Source: Parerythrobacter lutipelagi (lineage in GTDB: Bacteria > Pseudomonadota > Alphaproteobacteria > Sphingomonadales > Sphingomonadaceae). Taken from it: 64,000 nucleotides of DNA. A program made the position numbers and the translations under genes. Positions 43,092 to 51,487 of the stretch are shown one piece after another (the stretch's first letter is position 1; every line of letters begins with the position of its first letter). Below the pieces are notes generated by a model. It saw only the letters and a list, made by a program, of their open reading frames with translations. It was not told the origin of the DNA and did not search any database. The DNA lies in the NCBI RefSeq assembly GCF_005434975.1, contig NZ_SKCJ01000001.1:1312001-1376000 (forward strand), written 5' to 3'.

Positions 43092-44402
43092 TCACCAATC
43101 ATAAGCCTTGGGCAAGTCGCTCTCGTCAAGGTCGAGATAGCGGTCACGCAAACGCGTCTGGTGGTTGGTAAGCGGTTGCTCGATCCCGTCGATAAAGACT
43201 TTGACTGCCGCTGAGGAGACTTCGAGCGGGTCGCCGTCCCAGATCACCACGTCGGCAGTCGCCCCCGGGGCAAGCACACCGAGCAGACCGCCGAACCCGG
43301 CGATCTCAGCGGGGACTGAAGAGATCGCGGCAAAAGCCTCGCCCCAGGTCAGCCCGTTGGCGCGCGGCACGCGCTGCAGCGACACGAGATTACCCGCAAA
43401 CTGCGCGGCGTTGCGCGGCTGTTCGCCGGTTCCGCCGTCAAGCGTGCCGATTGCAACCTTGACCCCGGCATCAACCATGCGGCCGACATTGCTTTGCGTT
43501 GCCGCCAGCGATTCAAAACTGCCGGGAAGATCCTGCATCGGATCGGTGATCACCGGCACATCTGCAGCGGCGATGGTCTCCGCGACCATCCAGCCTTCAG
43601 CGGCGCCGACCAGCACCATCCGAATACGCGGATAGTCCGAGCGAAGCGCGAGCACCTGCCGGATGTCAGAGGCACGGTTGACCACGATGTAAAGCGACTG
43701 CTCACCTGAAAGTACAGCTGCAAGCGCTTCGGCATCCTGACGTGTCAACCGCGAGTCTTCCGGGACCCGGCGGCCACCAGCGATTTCGCGCGCTTCGCGC
43801 AATGCATTCGCCAGTTCGACATAGGTGGCGGTCCGGCTGCCACCTGCGATACGCGCGCCATATTCACCGAGTGCCACCATCTGGAATGCGCGCGGCTTGC
43901 TGACCATGTTCGCATCGGCGCCGAGGTCAACGACCGCGCCTTGTCCGCCGAAAATCGAGCCGGTCGGGCGCGAATAGACGCTCGCGCGGGTGACCCCGCT
44001 GGCCCGGCTTACCGCGACATGCTGAGACGATGGATTGAGAGCAGGGGCCACATCGAGAGCCGCGCCAAAGTCCGAGCTGCTCGCAGCGGCATCGTTGCTG
44101 TCGCTGACTGCGCCCACGTCCCACAGGCCAAGCGTCGTTGCCGAAGCGAAAATACCCGGTGTGACCCACTGGCCAGCGACATCGATGACAGTATCGGTCT
44201 CGAACGAGCCGACGCCGGATTGCGGCCCCGCATAGACCACCTTGCCATCGTCTATCACAACCGCGCCCTGATCGATCGGCGCGCTGCCGTCGCCTGTGGC
44301 GAGTTTGGCGTTGACGATCACCATGTCCTGCGCAGTGGCCGGACCCGCGAGAGCGGAGAGGGTGGCAATCGCAGTTGCGGCAAGCATTGTGAGACGGATC
44401 AT
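43092..44402 (-). CDS. exported amidohydrolase-like protein lacking the metal HxH motif
   Basis: A 436-residue imidazolonepropionase-type amidohydrolase with a signal peptide (cleavage near ATAQD). The layout is right ('VIVNAKLATGDG', 'VIDVAGQWVTPG', C-terminal 'GATADVVIWDGDPLE') but the metal motif after PG(I/F) reads A-x-T (about residues 88-90) where its neighbour has H-S-H, so metal binding should be crippled. It overlaps the active-looking paralogue by ATGA. It may be a regulatory or structural partner in a heteromer. Confidence 0.85.
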   Translation of the reverse strand: MIRLTMLAATAIATLSALAGPATAQDMVIVNAKLATGDGSAPIDQGAVVIDDGKVVYAGPQSGVGSFETDTVIDVAGQWVTPGIFASATTLGLWDVGAVSDSNDAAASSSDFGAALDVAPALNPSSQHVAVSRASGVTRASVYSRPTGSIFGGQGAVVDLGADANMVSKPRAFQMVALGEYGARIAGGSRTATYVELANALREAREIAGGRRVPEDSRLTRQDAEALAAVLSGEQSLYIVVNRASDIRQVLALRSDYPRIRMVLVGAAEGWMVAETIAAADVPVITDPMQDLPGSFESLAATQSNVGRMVDAGVKVAIGTLDGGTGEQPRNAAQFAGNLVSLQRVPRANGLTWGEAFAAISSVPAEIAGFGGLLGVLAPGATADVVIWDGDPLEVSSAAVKVFIDGIEQPLTNHQTRLRDRYLDLDESDLPKAYDW

Positions 44403-45775
44403 TTCACATCTCCTTCACCGGGCTGACCAAGCTCGAAATCACTCACCGCCCTGCGTTTGGGATCGTTCGCATCATAAAGCAGAGCGCCGTCGACCCACAC
44501 CTTCTCTGGCCGCGAATAAACGCTCAGAGGGTCACCGTTCCACAGCACGACATCGGCCATCTTGCCGGTTTCCAGGCTACCGGTCTGCTCGTCGATGCCC
44601 ATGGCTTTTGCCGGGTTGAGCGTAATCCAGCGGATCACTTCGGCATCGGGAATGTCCATGCCGACCCGCTTGCCTGCCGCCTGTGCCTTGGCCGCTTCCT
44701 GATTGAGTCTTTGAATGCCGTTGGCATCGTCCGAATGGATGACCACGCAGGCGCCCGCCTTCCACAGGAAGGCCCCGTTCTCGGGTATGCCGTCATAGCT
44801 TTCCATCTTGAAGCCGTACCAATCGGCCCAGATGGCGCTGCAGACGTCATTCTCGCGCAGCAAGTCGCCGATCTTGTAGCTTTCGACCGCGTGGTGAAAT
44901 GCGCTAACCTTGTAGCCCATCTCCTTGGCCATATCCATGACCAGCGCCATTTCGTCGGCGCGGTAGCAATGGTTGTGGACGAGGATGTCGCCGTCGAGCA
45001 CACCGGCCAGAGTCTCTTTAGCCAGATCACGTTTCTCCCGGTCGCCCTCGGCATAGACCTTGGCATCGAGCCAGGTCTGCCGGTTGACCGCGAAATTGCC
45101 CATACGCGTGGAAGGCATGCGTCCGCGACCGCCATAGACGCGCTTGGGATTCTCACCGCAGGCCATCTTGAAGCCGTACGGCGCGCCGGGGAACTTCATG
45201 CCCTGGACCGTACGGCTGGGTACGTTCTTGAGCGTGGCCGAACGTCCGCCCATCAGATTGGCAGAGCCGGGAAGAATTTGCAGCGACGTAACCCCGCCAT
45301 TGGCCATGGCGCGGCTGAAGCCGGGATCCTGCGGCCAGACGGAATGCTCCGCCCATACTTCGGGAGTGGTCGGGCTGGTCGCTTCATTGCCGTCCGAATG
45401 CGCATCGACCGAAGGCGAAGGATAGTCGCCCAGATGGCTATGAATGTCGATAATCCCGGGCGTGACGAATTTGCCGCTGCCGTCGACCACAGCGTAGCCA
45501 TCGGTTGCAAGATTCAGCCCGACCGCTTCGACCTTGCCACCGGAGAACAACACTGTGCCCCCGGGAATGACATTGCCAGCCCCGTCGTAGACCGTCGCAC
45601 CGACCAATGCAGTCGGCGTGCCGGGGTAGGCCGAATAGGTCGAGGGGAACGGCGCATCCGCTTCGGCGGCGGCATCCGCAGAACTGGCAGATTTGACCGC
45701 GCCATTTCCGCCGTCAGTAGAACAGGCGGCAAGCGCTATCGCGCCTCCCAGAATGGCAAAGGCACGATAGCGCAT
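44399..45775 (-). CDS. amidohydrolase, lipoprotein, intact metal site
   Basis: A 458-residue amidohydrolase. ATG at 45775 behind AGGGGAC gives a signal with lipobox 'IALAAC'. His112 and His114 form the HxH motif in 'IIDIHSH'; 'VHNHCYRADEM', 'AFHHAVE' and 'VIHSDDAN' supply further metal and catalytic residues. Secreted members of this group hydrolyse dipeptides such as Xaa-Pro or Xaa-Lys/Arg. The POT transporter gene ends 13 bases upstream, so peptides may be cleaved in the envelope and imported. Confidence 0.9.
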   Translation of the reverse strand: MRYRAFAILGGAIALAACSTDGGNGAVKSASSADAAAEADAPFPSTYSAYPGTPTALVGATVYDGAGNVIPGGTVLFSGGKVEAVGLNLATDGYAVVDGSGKFVTPGIIDIHSHLGDYPSPSVDAHSDGNEATSPTTPEVWAEHSVWPQDPGFSRAMANGGVTSLQILPGSANLMGGRSATLKNVPSRTVQGMKFPGAPYGFKMACGENPKRVYGGRGRMPSTRMGNFAVNRQTWLDAKVYAEGDREKRDLAKETLAGVLDGDILVHNHCYRADEMALVMDMAKEMGYKVSAFHHAVESYKIGDLLRENDVCSAIWADWYGFKMESYDGIPENGAFLWKAGACVVIHSDDANGIQRLNQEAAKAQAAGKRVGMDIPDAEVIRWITLNPAKAMGIDEQTGSLETGKMADVVLWNGDPLSVYSRPEKVWVDGALLYDANDPKRRAVSDFELGQPGEGDVK

Positions 45776-45788
45776 TGTCGGTGTCCCC

Positions 45789-47420
45789 TTAATCGTTCTT
45801 GGTCGCCGGATGGATGCCCGCGGCCTGTGGCTCGCCGACTTCGCTTCCACCCAACAGATCATCTCCGACATTGTCGTCGTTGAGCGTGTCGAGGTGCATG
45901 TACTTGGCTACGAACCGCGCGATCAGTACGACAAATACGCCGACTCCGATCGCGATTAGGCCAATAGTCCAGTAAACATTCAAAGCGGCTTCTCGTCCCA
46001 TTTCACCGTCTTCACCGCCTGTGGCAGCACCGATGATTCCGGCAACAAAACCACCGCCAGCCGTCGCAAAGAACCAAGCCCCCATAATCAAGCTGGCAAG
46101 ATGCTTGGGCGAGAGCCGGTTCATGGCAGACAATCCGACTGGGCTGAGGCACAATTCGCCAGTCGTGTGAAAGAGATAAATTCCGAACAGGAAGATGACC
46201 GGGATTTTCGCATCGATCCCGACAGTTGCTGCACCCCAAACGAGTACCAGAAATCCAAAGCCGAGCTGGACTAGCCCAAGTCCGAATTTTGCCGGAGTAG
46301 AAGGCTCAAGACCCTTTCTTCCTAGCCAAGTCCAAAGGCCAGCAAAGACAGGAGCGAGCAAGATAATGTAGATTGGATTGATTGACTGGAAGATCGGGGC
46401 GGGAACGCCTTGGAGATCGATAAACTCATTCGTGAAGAGATTCAGCGAGCCGCCTCCCTGTTCGAACAGGCCCCAGAACAGCGGTTGCAATGCGATCAAG
46501 AAGAGAGCCGCAAAAATGCGTTCGCGGGGATGCTTGTCGAGTTTAAAGGCCTCGAACAGAACATAACCGAGCAGGATCGCACCCGCGATCAACATCAGGC
46601 CGCCAACCAGCGATTGGTATTGAATCAAGACCCACATCACGGCAACGCCAACGATGCCTACGCCATATACGGTCAATTCGATGTTTTTTGCCAAGGGTTT
46701 GGCTGGCTCGCCCTTGCCCATAAGCAGCGGCTTGCCGAGTACGAAGACAATCAGTCCTGCCAGCATACCAAGCCCGGCGGCACCAAAGCCGTATTCCCAG
46801 CCTTTAACGATACCGAGATAGCCTGCGAGGATCGCGCCCACGGCGGCGCCCACGTTGATGCCCATGTAGAAAATCGTGTACGCGCCGTCGCGACGTATAT
46901 CGGTCTTCGGATAAAGCTGACCGACCATCACCGAAATATTGGCTTTCAGAAAACCCGAGCCAACAATAATGAAGGCCAGCGCCAGCCAGAAGATGTTGAT
47001 GGTTGGATCGCTCTGGCCGCCGGTGCCTTCGAACGCCATCAGGAAATGCCCGAAAGTCAGGAGAATGGCGCCGAACAGCACGGCCTTTCTCTGCCCAAGG
47101 TAATTGTCGGCAAGCCACCCGCCGAGCACGGGAGTGATGTACACAAGACTGATGTAAGCGCCGTAAATTACATTCGAGGAACCATTATCGAACAGCCAAT
47201 GCTGCGTCAGATAGAAGATCAGCAACGCGCGCATGCCGTAGTAGGAGAACCGCTCCCACATTTCGGCAAAGAAAAGCATATAAAGGCCTTTGGGGTGGCC
47301 TCCAAATTCCGGTTCCTTGCGAGTGACCGCATAGGCCCCTCCAAGTAGGAAAAGTCCCAGAACCGCAGCCGCTATCGCGGCAATCCAGTCCGCCTCTGCC
47401 CAAAGCGCGAAATCCTTCAT
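45789..47420 (-). CDS. POT family proton-dependent oligopeptide transporter
   Basis: A 543-residue MFS transporter of the POT/PTR2 family importing di- and tripeptides with protons. The proton-coupling motif 'EMWERFSYYGM' lies in helix 1, and 'GGWLADNYLGQRKAVLFGA' and 'FYMGINVGA' are family signatures. About fourteen membrane helices are visible. It is the first gene of the operon with the two amidohydrolases and the FKBP isomerase. gntR is divergent upstream across a 215-base gap and may regulate it. Confidence 0.95.
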   Translation of the reverse strand: MKDFALWAEADWIAAIAAAVLGLFLLGGAYAVTRKEPEFGGHPKGLYMLFFAEMWERFSYYGMRALLIFYLTQHWLFDNGSSNVIYGAYISLVYITPVLGGWLADNYLGQRKAVLFGAILLTFGHFLMAFEGTGGQSDPTINIFWLALAFIIVGSGFLKANISVMVGQLYPKTDIRRDGAYTIFYMGINVGAAVGAILAGYLGIVKGWEYGFGAAGLGMLAGLIVFVLGKPLLMGKGEPAKPLAKNIELTVYGVGIVGVAVMWVLIQYQSLVGGLMLIAGAILLGYVLFEAFKLDKHPRERIFAALFLIALQPLFWGLFEQGGGSLNLFTNEFIDLQGVPAPIFQSINPIYIILLAPVFAGLWTWLGRKGLEPSTPAKFGLGLVQLGFGFLVLVWGAATVGIDAKIPVIFLFGIYLFHTTGELCLSPVGLSAMNRLSPKHLASLIMGAWFFATAGGGFVAGIIGAATGGEDGEMGREAALNVYWTIGLIAIGVGVFVVLIARFVAKYMHLDTLNDDNVGDDLLGGSEVGEPQAAGIHPATKND

Positions 47421-47608
47421 ATGGTATCGATCCCCGAATTCTTGTCTTAAACGCCCGCATTGTAGGAGCTGTGAACGCGCGCACCCTAGCGCCTGTTTTC
47501 TTCATGTGAAGCGCTAGTTTCAGGCGAAACCAGCTTGTCGGTCAGAAAATGATCAAATGCGGGAACCTTGACGCGCCCCGCTGTATTATGGCACTGAAGC
47601 ACCTCTAA

Positions 47609-47639
47609 GAGGACAAATGCCATGAGCAAGCCGCTATGA
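47609..47639 (+). promoter_or_regulatory. five-codon leader peptide coupled to gntR
   Basis: The only good Shine-Dalgarno (AGAGGA, ending 47613) is placed 8 bases before an ATG at 47622 that encodes M-S-K-P-L and stops with TGA at 47637-47639, overlapping the gntR ATG at 47636 (ATGA). gntR itself has no near ribosome site, so its translation probably depends on reinitiation after this leader. Confidence 0.5.
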
Positions 47640-47977
47640 CCCAGCAAAGCCGCCCCGTTTATCTCAAATTGCGCGATCATATCGCTGCGGCAATTATCGA
47701 GGGCGAGTATGCCGAGGGTGAAATGTTGCCGTCGGTCAGGGCTTTCGCCGCACAGCAGGGGGCAAACCCGCTGACGGTTGCCAAGGCCTATCAGCAATTC
47801 CAGACCGATGGGCTGGTGGAGGTTCTGCGCGGCGTCGGAATGTTTGTTGTACGCGGAGCAGCCGAAAAGCTGCGCCGGGCGGAACGGCTCCAGTTCGTCG
47901 AGGAGGAATGGCCGGAGATTCGCTCCCGTATGGATCGCCTCGGCATCGATCCGGCGGAACTCCTTCAGTCCGCCTAA
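47636..47977 (+). CDS. GntR family regulator, YtrA-like, short
   Basis: A 113-residue GntR-type regulator. The N-terminal winged helix shows 'PVYLKLRDHIAAAIIEGEYAEGEMLPSVRAFAAQQGANPLTVAKAYQQFQ' in family order. The short C-terminal part is helical, with no FadR/HutC/MocR ligand domain, as in YtrA-type regulators that often sit by ABC or membrane genes. Divergent from the POT operon, which is a plausible target. Small ligand, if any, unknown. Confidence 0.88.
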   Translation: MTQQSRPVYLKLRDHIAAAIIEGEYAEGEMLPSVRAFAAQQGANPLTVAKAYQQFQTDGLVEVLRGVGMFVVRGAAEKLRRAERLQFVEEEWPEIRSRMDRLGIDPAELLQSA

Positions 47978-48168
47978 TCCTTTCACGCAACGAGCCTGAT
48001 CGACACTGCGGCGAAAGATTCCCTCTTTCAAAGATTGCGTGAGACGCTGGCATCTGGCACGTAAGCAACAAGGGTCGCGTAGAAAGCTGCGTCGCAAGCA
48101 GCAGGGATCGGACGGGGTTAGAGTTTGGCCAATCGAATTGCAGCCAGCCATCCCGTGAGGAGAGGCAA

Positions 48169-48450
48169 ATGATCAGGTCGGAACTGTTGCAGGCGCTTGC
48201 CAAGGACAACCCGGACTTGCGTGCGGACGAGATCGAACAGGTTGTCGACATATTCTTCGAGGAAATCTCTCAGCGACTGACTGAGGGCGGCCGGGTCGAA
48301 TTGCGTGGCTTCGGCGCCTTTTCCACGCGGGAAAGAGATGCGCGCAAGGGGCGCAATCCGCGCACCGGAGAAACGGTCGACGTGCCGGCAAAGCGCGTGC
48401 CATATTTCAAGCCGGGCAAGGAAATGCGCGAGCGGCTGAACGAGAGCTAA
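48169..48450 (+). CDS. ihfB: integration host factor beta subunit
   Basis: A 93-residue HU/IHF-family DNA-bending protein. '[34 protein letters not shown]' and '[49 protein letters not shown]' match IhfB, with the proline-bearing arm that kinks DNA at 'RNPRTG'. GGAGAGG precedes ATG at 48169. The 191-base gap before it holds no other gene; an 8-bp inverted repeat (TCACGCAA at 47983, TTGCGTGA at 48035) lies right after gntR. Confidence 0.94.
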   Translation: MIRSELLQALAKDNPDLRADEIEQVVDIFFEEISQRLTEGGRVELRGFGAFSTRERDARKGRNPRTGETVDVPAKRVPYFKPGKEMRERLNES

Positions 48451-48522
48451 CGCGCTTCCCGGTTTAATTCCACCGCAGACACTTGACCGCGCACGCGCTT
48501 TGCGCTGCGAGGTCTTGCGCGT

Positions 48523-48607
48523 GCGGGTGTGGCGGAATGGTAGACGCCGGGGACTTAAAATCCCCTGATCCTTGATCGTGTGGGTTCGAGTCCCACCACC
48601 CGCACCA
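48523..48607 (+). tRNA. tRNA-Leu (anticodon TAA), CCA encoded
   Basis: An 85-base class II tRNA. The acceptor GCGGGTG pairs with CACCCGC at 48597-48603, then A and encoded CCA. The anticodon arm GGGGA-CTTAAAA-TCCCC gives anticodon TAA (reads TTA). A variable arm precedes the T-arm GTGGGTTCGAGTCCCAC. ATCCCTA/TAGGGAT (48634-48656) forms a possible terminator hairpin just downstream. Confidence 0.97.
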
Positions 48608-48633
48608 TCAACATTCTCCAGTCCTGCGTACAA

Positions 48634-48656
48634 ATCCCTAATGCGGCGGTAGGGAT
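48634..48656 (+). terminator. hairpin after tRNA-Leu
   Basis: ATCCCTA (48634-48640) pairs perfectly with TAGGGAT (48650-48656), 9-base loop, 27 bases after the tRNA. No T-run follows. Confidence 0.4.
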
Positions 48657-48711
48657 GTCCTGACCAAGGCTTGCTAACCCTTTGCGCCTAGTCAGCGAGG
48701 TGAGCCGGGGA

Positions 48712-49398
48712 ATGGCAAAGGGGTCCGATGAAATGAATTTTCCGCTGCCGGAGACGGAAGGCGAAGGCATGCAGCCGGTTGATATCGAGGACCGCGCGGC
48801 ACCGCGCTTCACATTGCTTATCCGTCCAGCAAAGCTGCATGTCGGCGAGTCGCAGTTCGTCTGCATCATCCGCGATATTTCCGCGACAGGTGTCAGCCTG
48901 CGCCTGTTTCACGATATCGAATGGAAGGGACCGATCACGCTCGAGCTGCAGACCGGCGACAGGCATTCGCTGGAATTCGTATGGAATCGCGCGACCGAAG
49001 TCGGGCTCCAGTTCATGGACCAGGTCGAAGTCGATAACATCATCGGACATTGCAGCCTTTACCCCAAGCGTGACCTCCGCTTCGATATCGCAATGCCGAT
49101 CACATTCCAGAGCGGCGGGGTCGCGTACACTGCAAGTATCGCCAATCTTTCGCGGCAGGGCGCCTTGCTGGAATGTGACAGCAAGCTCGCAGTGAGCCAG
49201 CCCATAATGCTCGAAGCCAGAGGCTTTCCGACGATCGAGGCGCGTGTACGCTGGCGGCGCGGCAACCAGTTTGGTCTTGTGTTCGACACGACCTTTTCGT
49301 TGGCCGAACTGGCAGTGCTCATTGAACGGCTCCAGGCCGAGGGGTTTCGCACTTCGCCGGGCCAGGTATCGACGCCCGCCGGTCCGACCCCGTCTTAA
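48712..49398 (+). CDS. tandem PilZ domain protein
   Basis: A 228-residue cytoplasmic protein with two PilZ-like domains (about residues 30-125 and 128-215). The pattern 'R...R' then 'D.S..G' is visible: 'APRFTLLIRPAKL...IRDISATGVSLRL' in the first and 'KRDLRFDIAMPITF...IANLSRQGALLEC' in the second. The RxxxR that binds cyclic di-GMP is only partly kept (one Arg pair in the second domain), so ligand binding is uncertain. ATG at 48712 behind GCCGGGGA. It lies alone before the flavoprotein gene. Confidence 0.85.
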   Translation: MAKGSDEMNFPLPETEGEGMQPVDIEDRAAPRFTLLIRPAKLHVGESQFVCIIRDISATGVSLRLFHDIEWKGPITLELQTGDRHSLEFVWNRATEVGLQFMDQVEVDNIIGHCSLYPKRDLRFDIAMPITFQSGGVAYTASIANLSRQGALLECDSKLAVSQPIMLEARGFPTIEARVRWRRGNQFGLVFDTTFSLAELAVLIERLQAEGFRTSPGQVSTPAGPTPS

Positions 49399-49454
49399 CC
49401 TTCTCCTAACCATTTTCCTTCACTTCCGGTTGGAGAATCTAATCGGGGGCACGG

Positions 49455-51044
49455 ATGAGCGTTTCGCAAGCCAATGAACTGAATGTCGACGTCGCGATTG
49501 TCGGGGCGGGGCCGGCCGGCCTTACCGCCGGATACCTGCTGACCAAGCAAGGCAAATCGGTCGCGATTATCGAGAAAGACGCCACCTATGTTGGCGGCAT
49601 CAGCCGGACGGTCCAGCACGAAGGCTATCGCTTCGATATCGGTGGCCATCGCTTCTTCTCGAAGAGCGCTGCCGTGGTCGATCTCTGGAACGAGATCCTG
49701 CCGGACGACTTTATCCAGCGCCCGCGAATGAGCCGCATCTATTACGAAGGCAAATTCTACAGCTATCCACTGCGGGCTTTCGAAGCCTTGTGGAACCTCG
49801 GCATCTGGCGCTCGACCGCGTGCATGGCGAGTTACCTGCGTTACAAGGCTTTCCCGCGCCGTAATGTGAAGAGCTTCGAGGACTGGACCACCAACCAGTT
49901 CGGCGAGAAACTCTATTCTATCTTCTTCAAGACCTACACTGAGAAAGTGTGGGGCATGCCATGCAATGAAATGAGCTCGGACTGGGCGGCCCAGCGGATC
50001 AAGGGCCTGAGCCTGTGGAACGCGGTGATCGACGGTCTCAAACGTTCGCTCGGATTGAACAAGCGGCCGAATGACGGGCAAGCGGTGAAGACGCTGCTCG
50101 AAACCTTCCGCTATCCGCGTCTCGGCCCGGGCATGATGTGGGAGGCCGCGCGCGACAAGATTCTTGCCAGCGGCAATGGTCAGGTTTTCATGGGCCACGG
50201 CCTCGAACAGCTTTCGGCGGACGGACAGGGCGGCTGGCGGATGACCGCCACCGGGCCCGAAGGCAAGCTGGTGGTGAAAGCGAAGCATGCGATCAGCTCG
50301 GCGCCGATGCGTGAGCTCGCCGCGCGTCTGCATCCGCTGCCCGACACGACATGGAACGCGTCGAAGCTCAAATATCGCGACTTCCTGACGGTGGCGCTGA
50401 TGGTCGAAGGCGAAGACCTGTTCCCGGACAACTGGATCTACATCCATGACAGCAAAGTGAAGGTTGGCCGCGTGCAAAACTTCCGCAGCTGGTCGCCGGA
50501 AATGATCCCCGATGAGAACATGGCCTGCGTTGGTCTGGAATACTTCTGCTTCGAAGGTGACGGCCTTTGGTCAATGTCCGACGAGGACCTGGTCAAGCTG
50601 GCAACCGACGAGATGGAAATTCTCGGCCTGGTCGACCGCAAGAAGGTCAGGAGCGGGGCGGTGGTCCGGCAGGAAAAGGCTTATCCGGTCTATGACGAGG
50701 ATTACGCCGCCAATGTCGAAGCAATGCGCCGCGAGCTGGAGGAAAAGCATCCGGCGCTGCATCTTGTCGGCCGCAACGGGATGCACCGCTACAACAATCA
50801 GGACCACGCGATGATGACCGCCATGTTGACGGTCGAGAATATCATCGCCGACAAACGGATCTACGACACTTGGTGCGTCAATGAGGACGCCGAGTATCAC
50901 GAAACCGGTGATGAAGGGGCTGAGAAAGCCCTGCCGGCCCGCGAAACGCTGACCGAAGACCAGGCGGCTGCGCTGAGTTCGCTGCGCGAGGTTCCGGAAC
51001 GTATTGCATCAGAAACCGGGGATGATGATCGCAAGGTCGCATAA
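49455..51044 (+). CDS. FAD-dependent oxidoreductase, UDP-galactopyranose-mutase-like
   Basis: A 529-residue flavoprotein of the amine oxidase / UDP-galactopyranose mutase group. 'DVAIVGAGPAGLTAGYLLTKQGK' and 'YVGGISRTVQHEGYRFDIGGHRFFSK' form the FAD site, and 'LHLVGRNGMHRYNNQDHAMMTAM' the second. Proteins of this type occur beside GtrA and glycosyltransferases and may remodel or isomerise a nucleotide sugar or lipid-linked sugar. Followed by GtrA and a GT-C-like protein 19 and 1 bases apart. Confidence 0.85.
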   Translation: MSVSQANELNVDVAIVGAGPAGLTAGYLLTKQGKSVAIIEKDATYVGGISRTVQHEGYRFDIGGHRFFSKSAAVVDLWNEILPDDFIQRPRMSRIYYEGKFYSYPLRAFEALWNLGIWRSTACMASYLRYKAFPRRNVKSFEDWTTNQFGEKLYSIFFKTYTEKVWGMPCNEMSSDWAAQRIKGLSLWNAVIDGLKRSLGLNKRPNDGQAVKTLLETFRYPRLGPGMMWEAARDKILASGNGQVFMGHGLEQLSADGQGGWRMTATGPEGKLVVKAKHAISSAPMRELAARLHPLPDTTWNASKLKYRDFLTVALMVEGEDLFPDNWIYIHDSKVKVGRVQNFRSWSPEMIPDENMACVGLEYFCFEGDGLWSMSDEDLVKLATDEMEILGLVDRKKVRSGAVVRQEKAYPVYDEDYAANVEAMRRELEEKHPALHLVGRNGMHRYNNQDHAMMTAMLTVENIIADKRIYDTWCVNEDAEYHETGDEGAEKALPARETLTEDQAAALSSLREVPERIASETGDDDRKVA

Positions 51045-51063
51045 TCGCAGAAAGGGGCAGGCG

Positions 51064-51486
51064 GTGATCAATGCACTGCGCACATTGCAGGACATTCGTT
51101 TCGCGCGCTACCTCGTAGCGAGCGTCGGCGCGCTTGCGATCGATGTCGGTTGCTTTCTCCTGCTGCTGGCGGGCGGGACGCTGCCTGCACTGGCCTCGGC
51201 CATCGGCTACAGTGCCGGTATCGTGGCGCACTGGTTGCTGTCGAGCCGTACGGTGTTCACAGAAGGCGTGGCCGCTCGCGGAATGAAGCGGACTCAGCAG
51301 AAAGCCCTGTTTGTCGTCTCGGCCTTGCTCGGTCTGGGCGTGACGATTGCGATCGTCGGAGCTGCAGACTGGCTCGCCATTGACCCGCGTCCGGCAAAAC
51401 TGGTCGCCATTGCAATCAGCTTTGCGCTGACCTGGCTCCTCCGCAGCAAGATTGTTTTTCGTACATCTGTCATCGGTCAGGCCTGA
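51064..51486 (+). CDS. GtrA family membrane protein
   Basis: A 140-residue four-helix membrane protein of the GtrA family, thought to flip lipid-linked sugars for surface glycan modification. 'FARYLVASVGALAIDVGCFLLLL' begins the family pattern and 'ALTWLLRSKIVF' ends it. GTG at 51064 behind AAAGGGGCAGG was taken over an upstream in-frame start. Its stop is 1 base from the next start. Substrate not known. Confidence 0.88.
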   Translation: MINALRTLQDIRFARYLVASVGALAIDVGCFLLLLAGGTLPALASAIGYSAGIVAHWLLSSRTVFTEGVAARGMKRTQQKALFVVSALLGLGVTIAIVGAADWLAIDPRPAKLVAIAISFALTWLLRSKIVFRTSVIGQA

Positions 51487-51487
51487 G

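Noticed and set aside
48118-48869. minus-strand frames with GGGTRTHTIKDQG and VVGLEPTRSRIRGF
   Set aside because: They translate the antisense of tRNA-Leu and the 5' end of the PilZ gene region; no independent coding signal.
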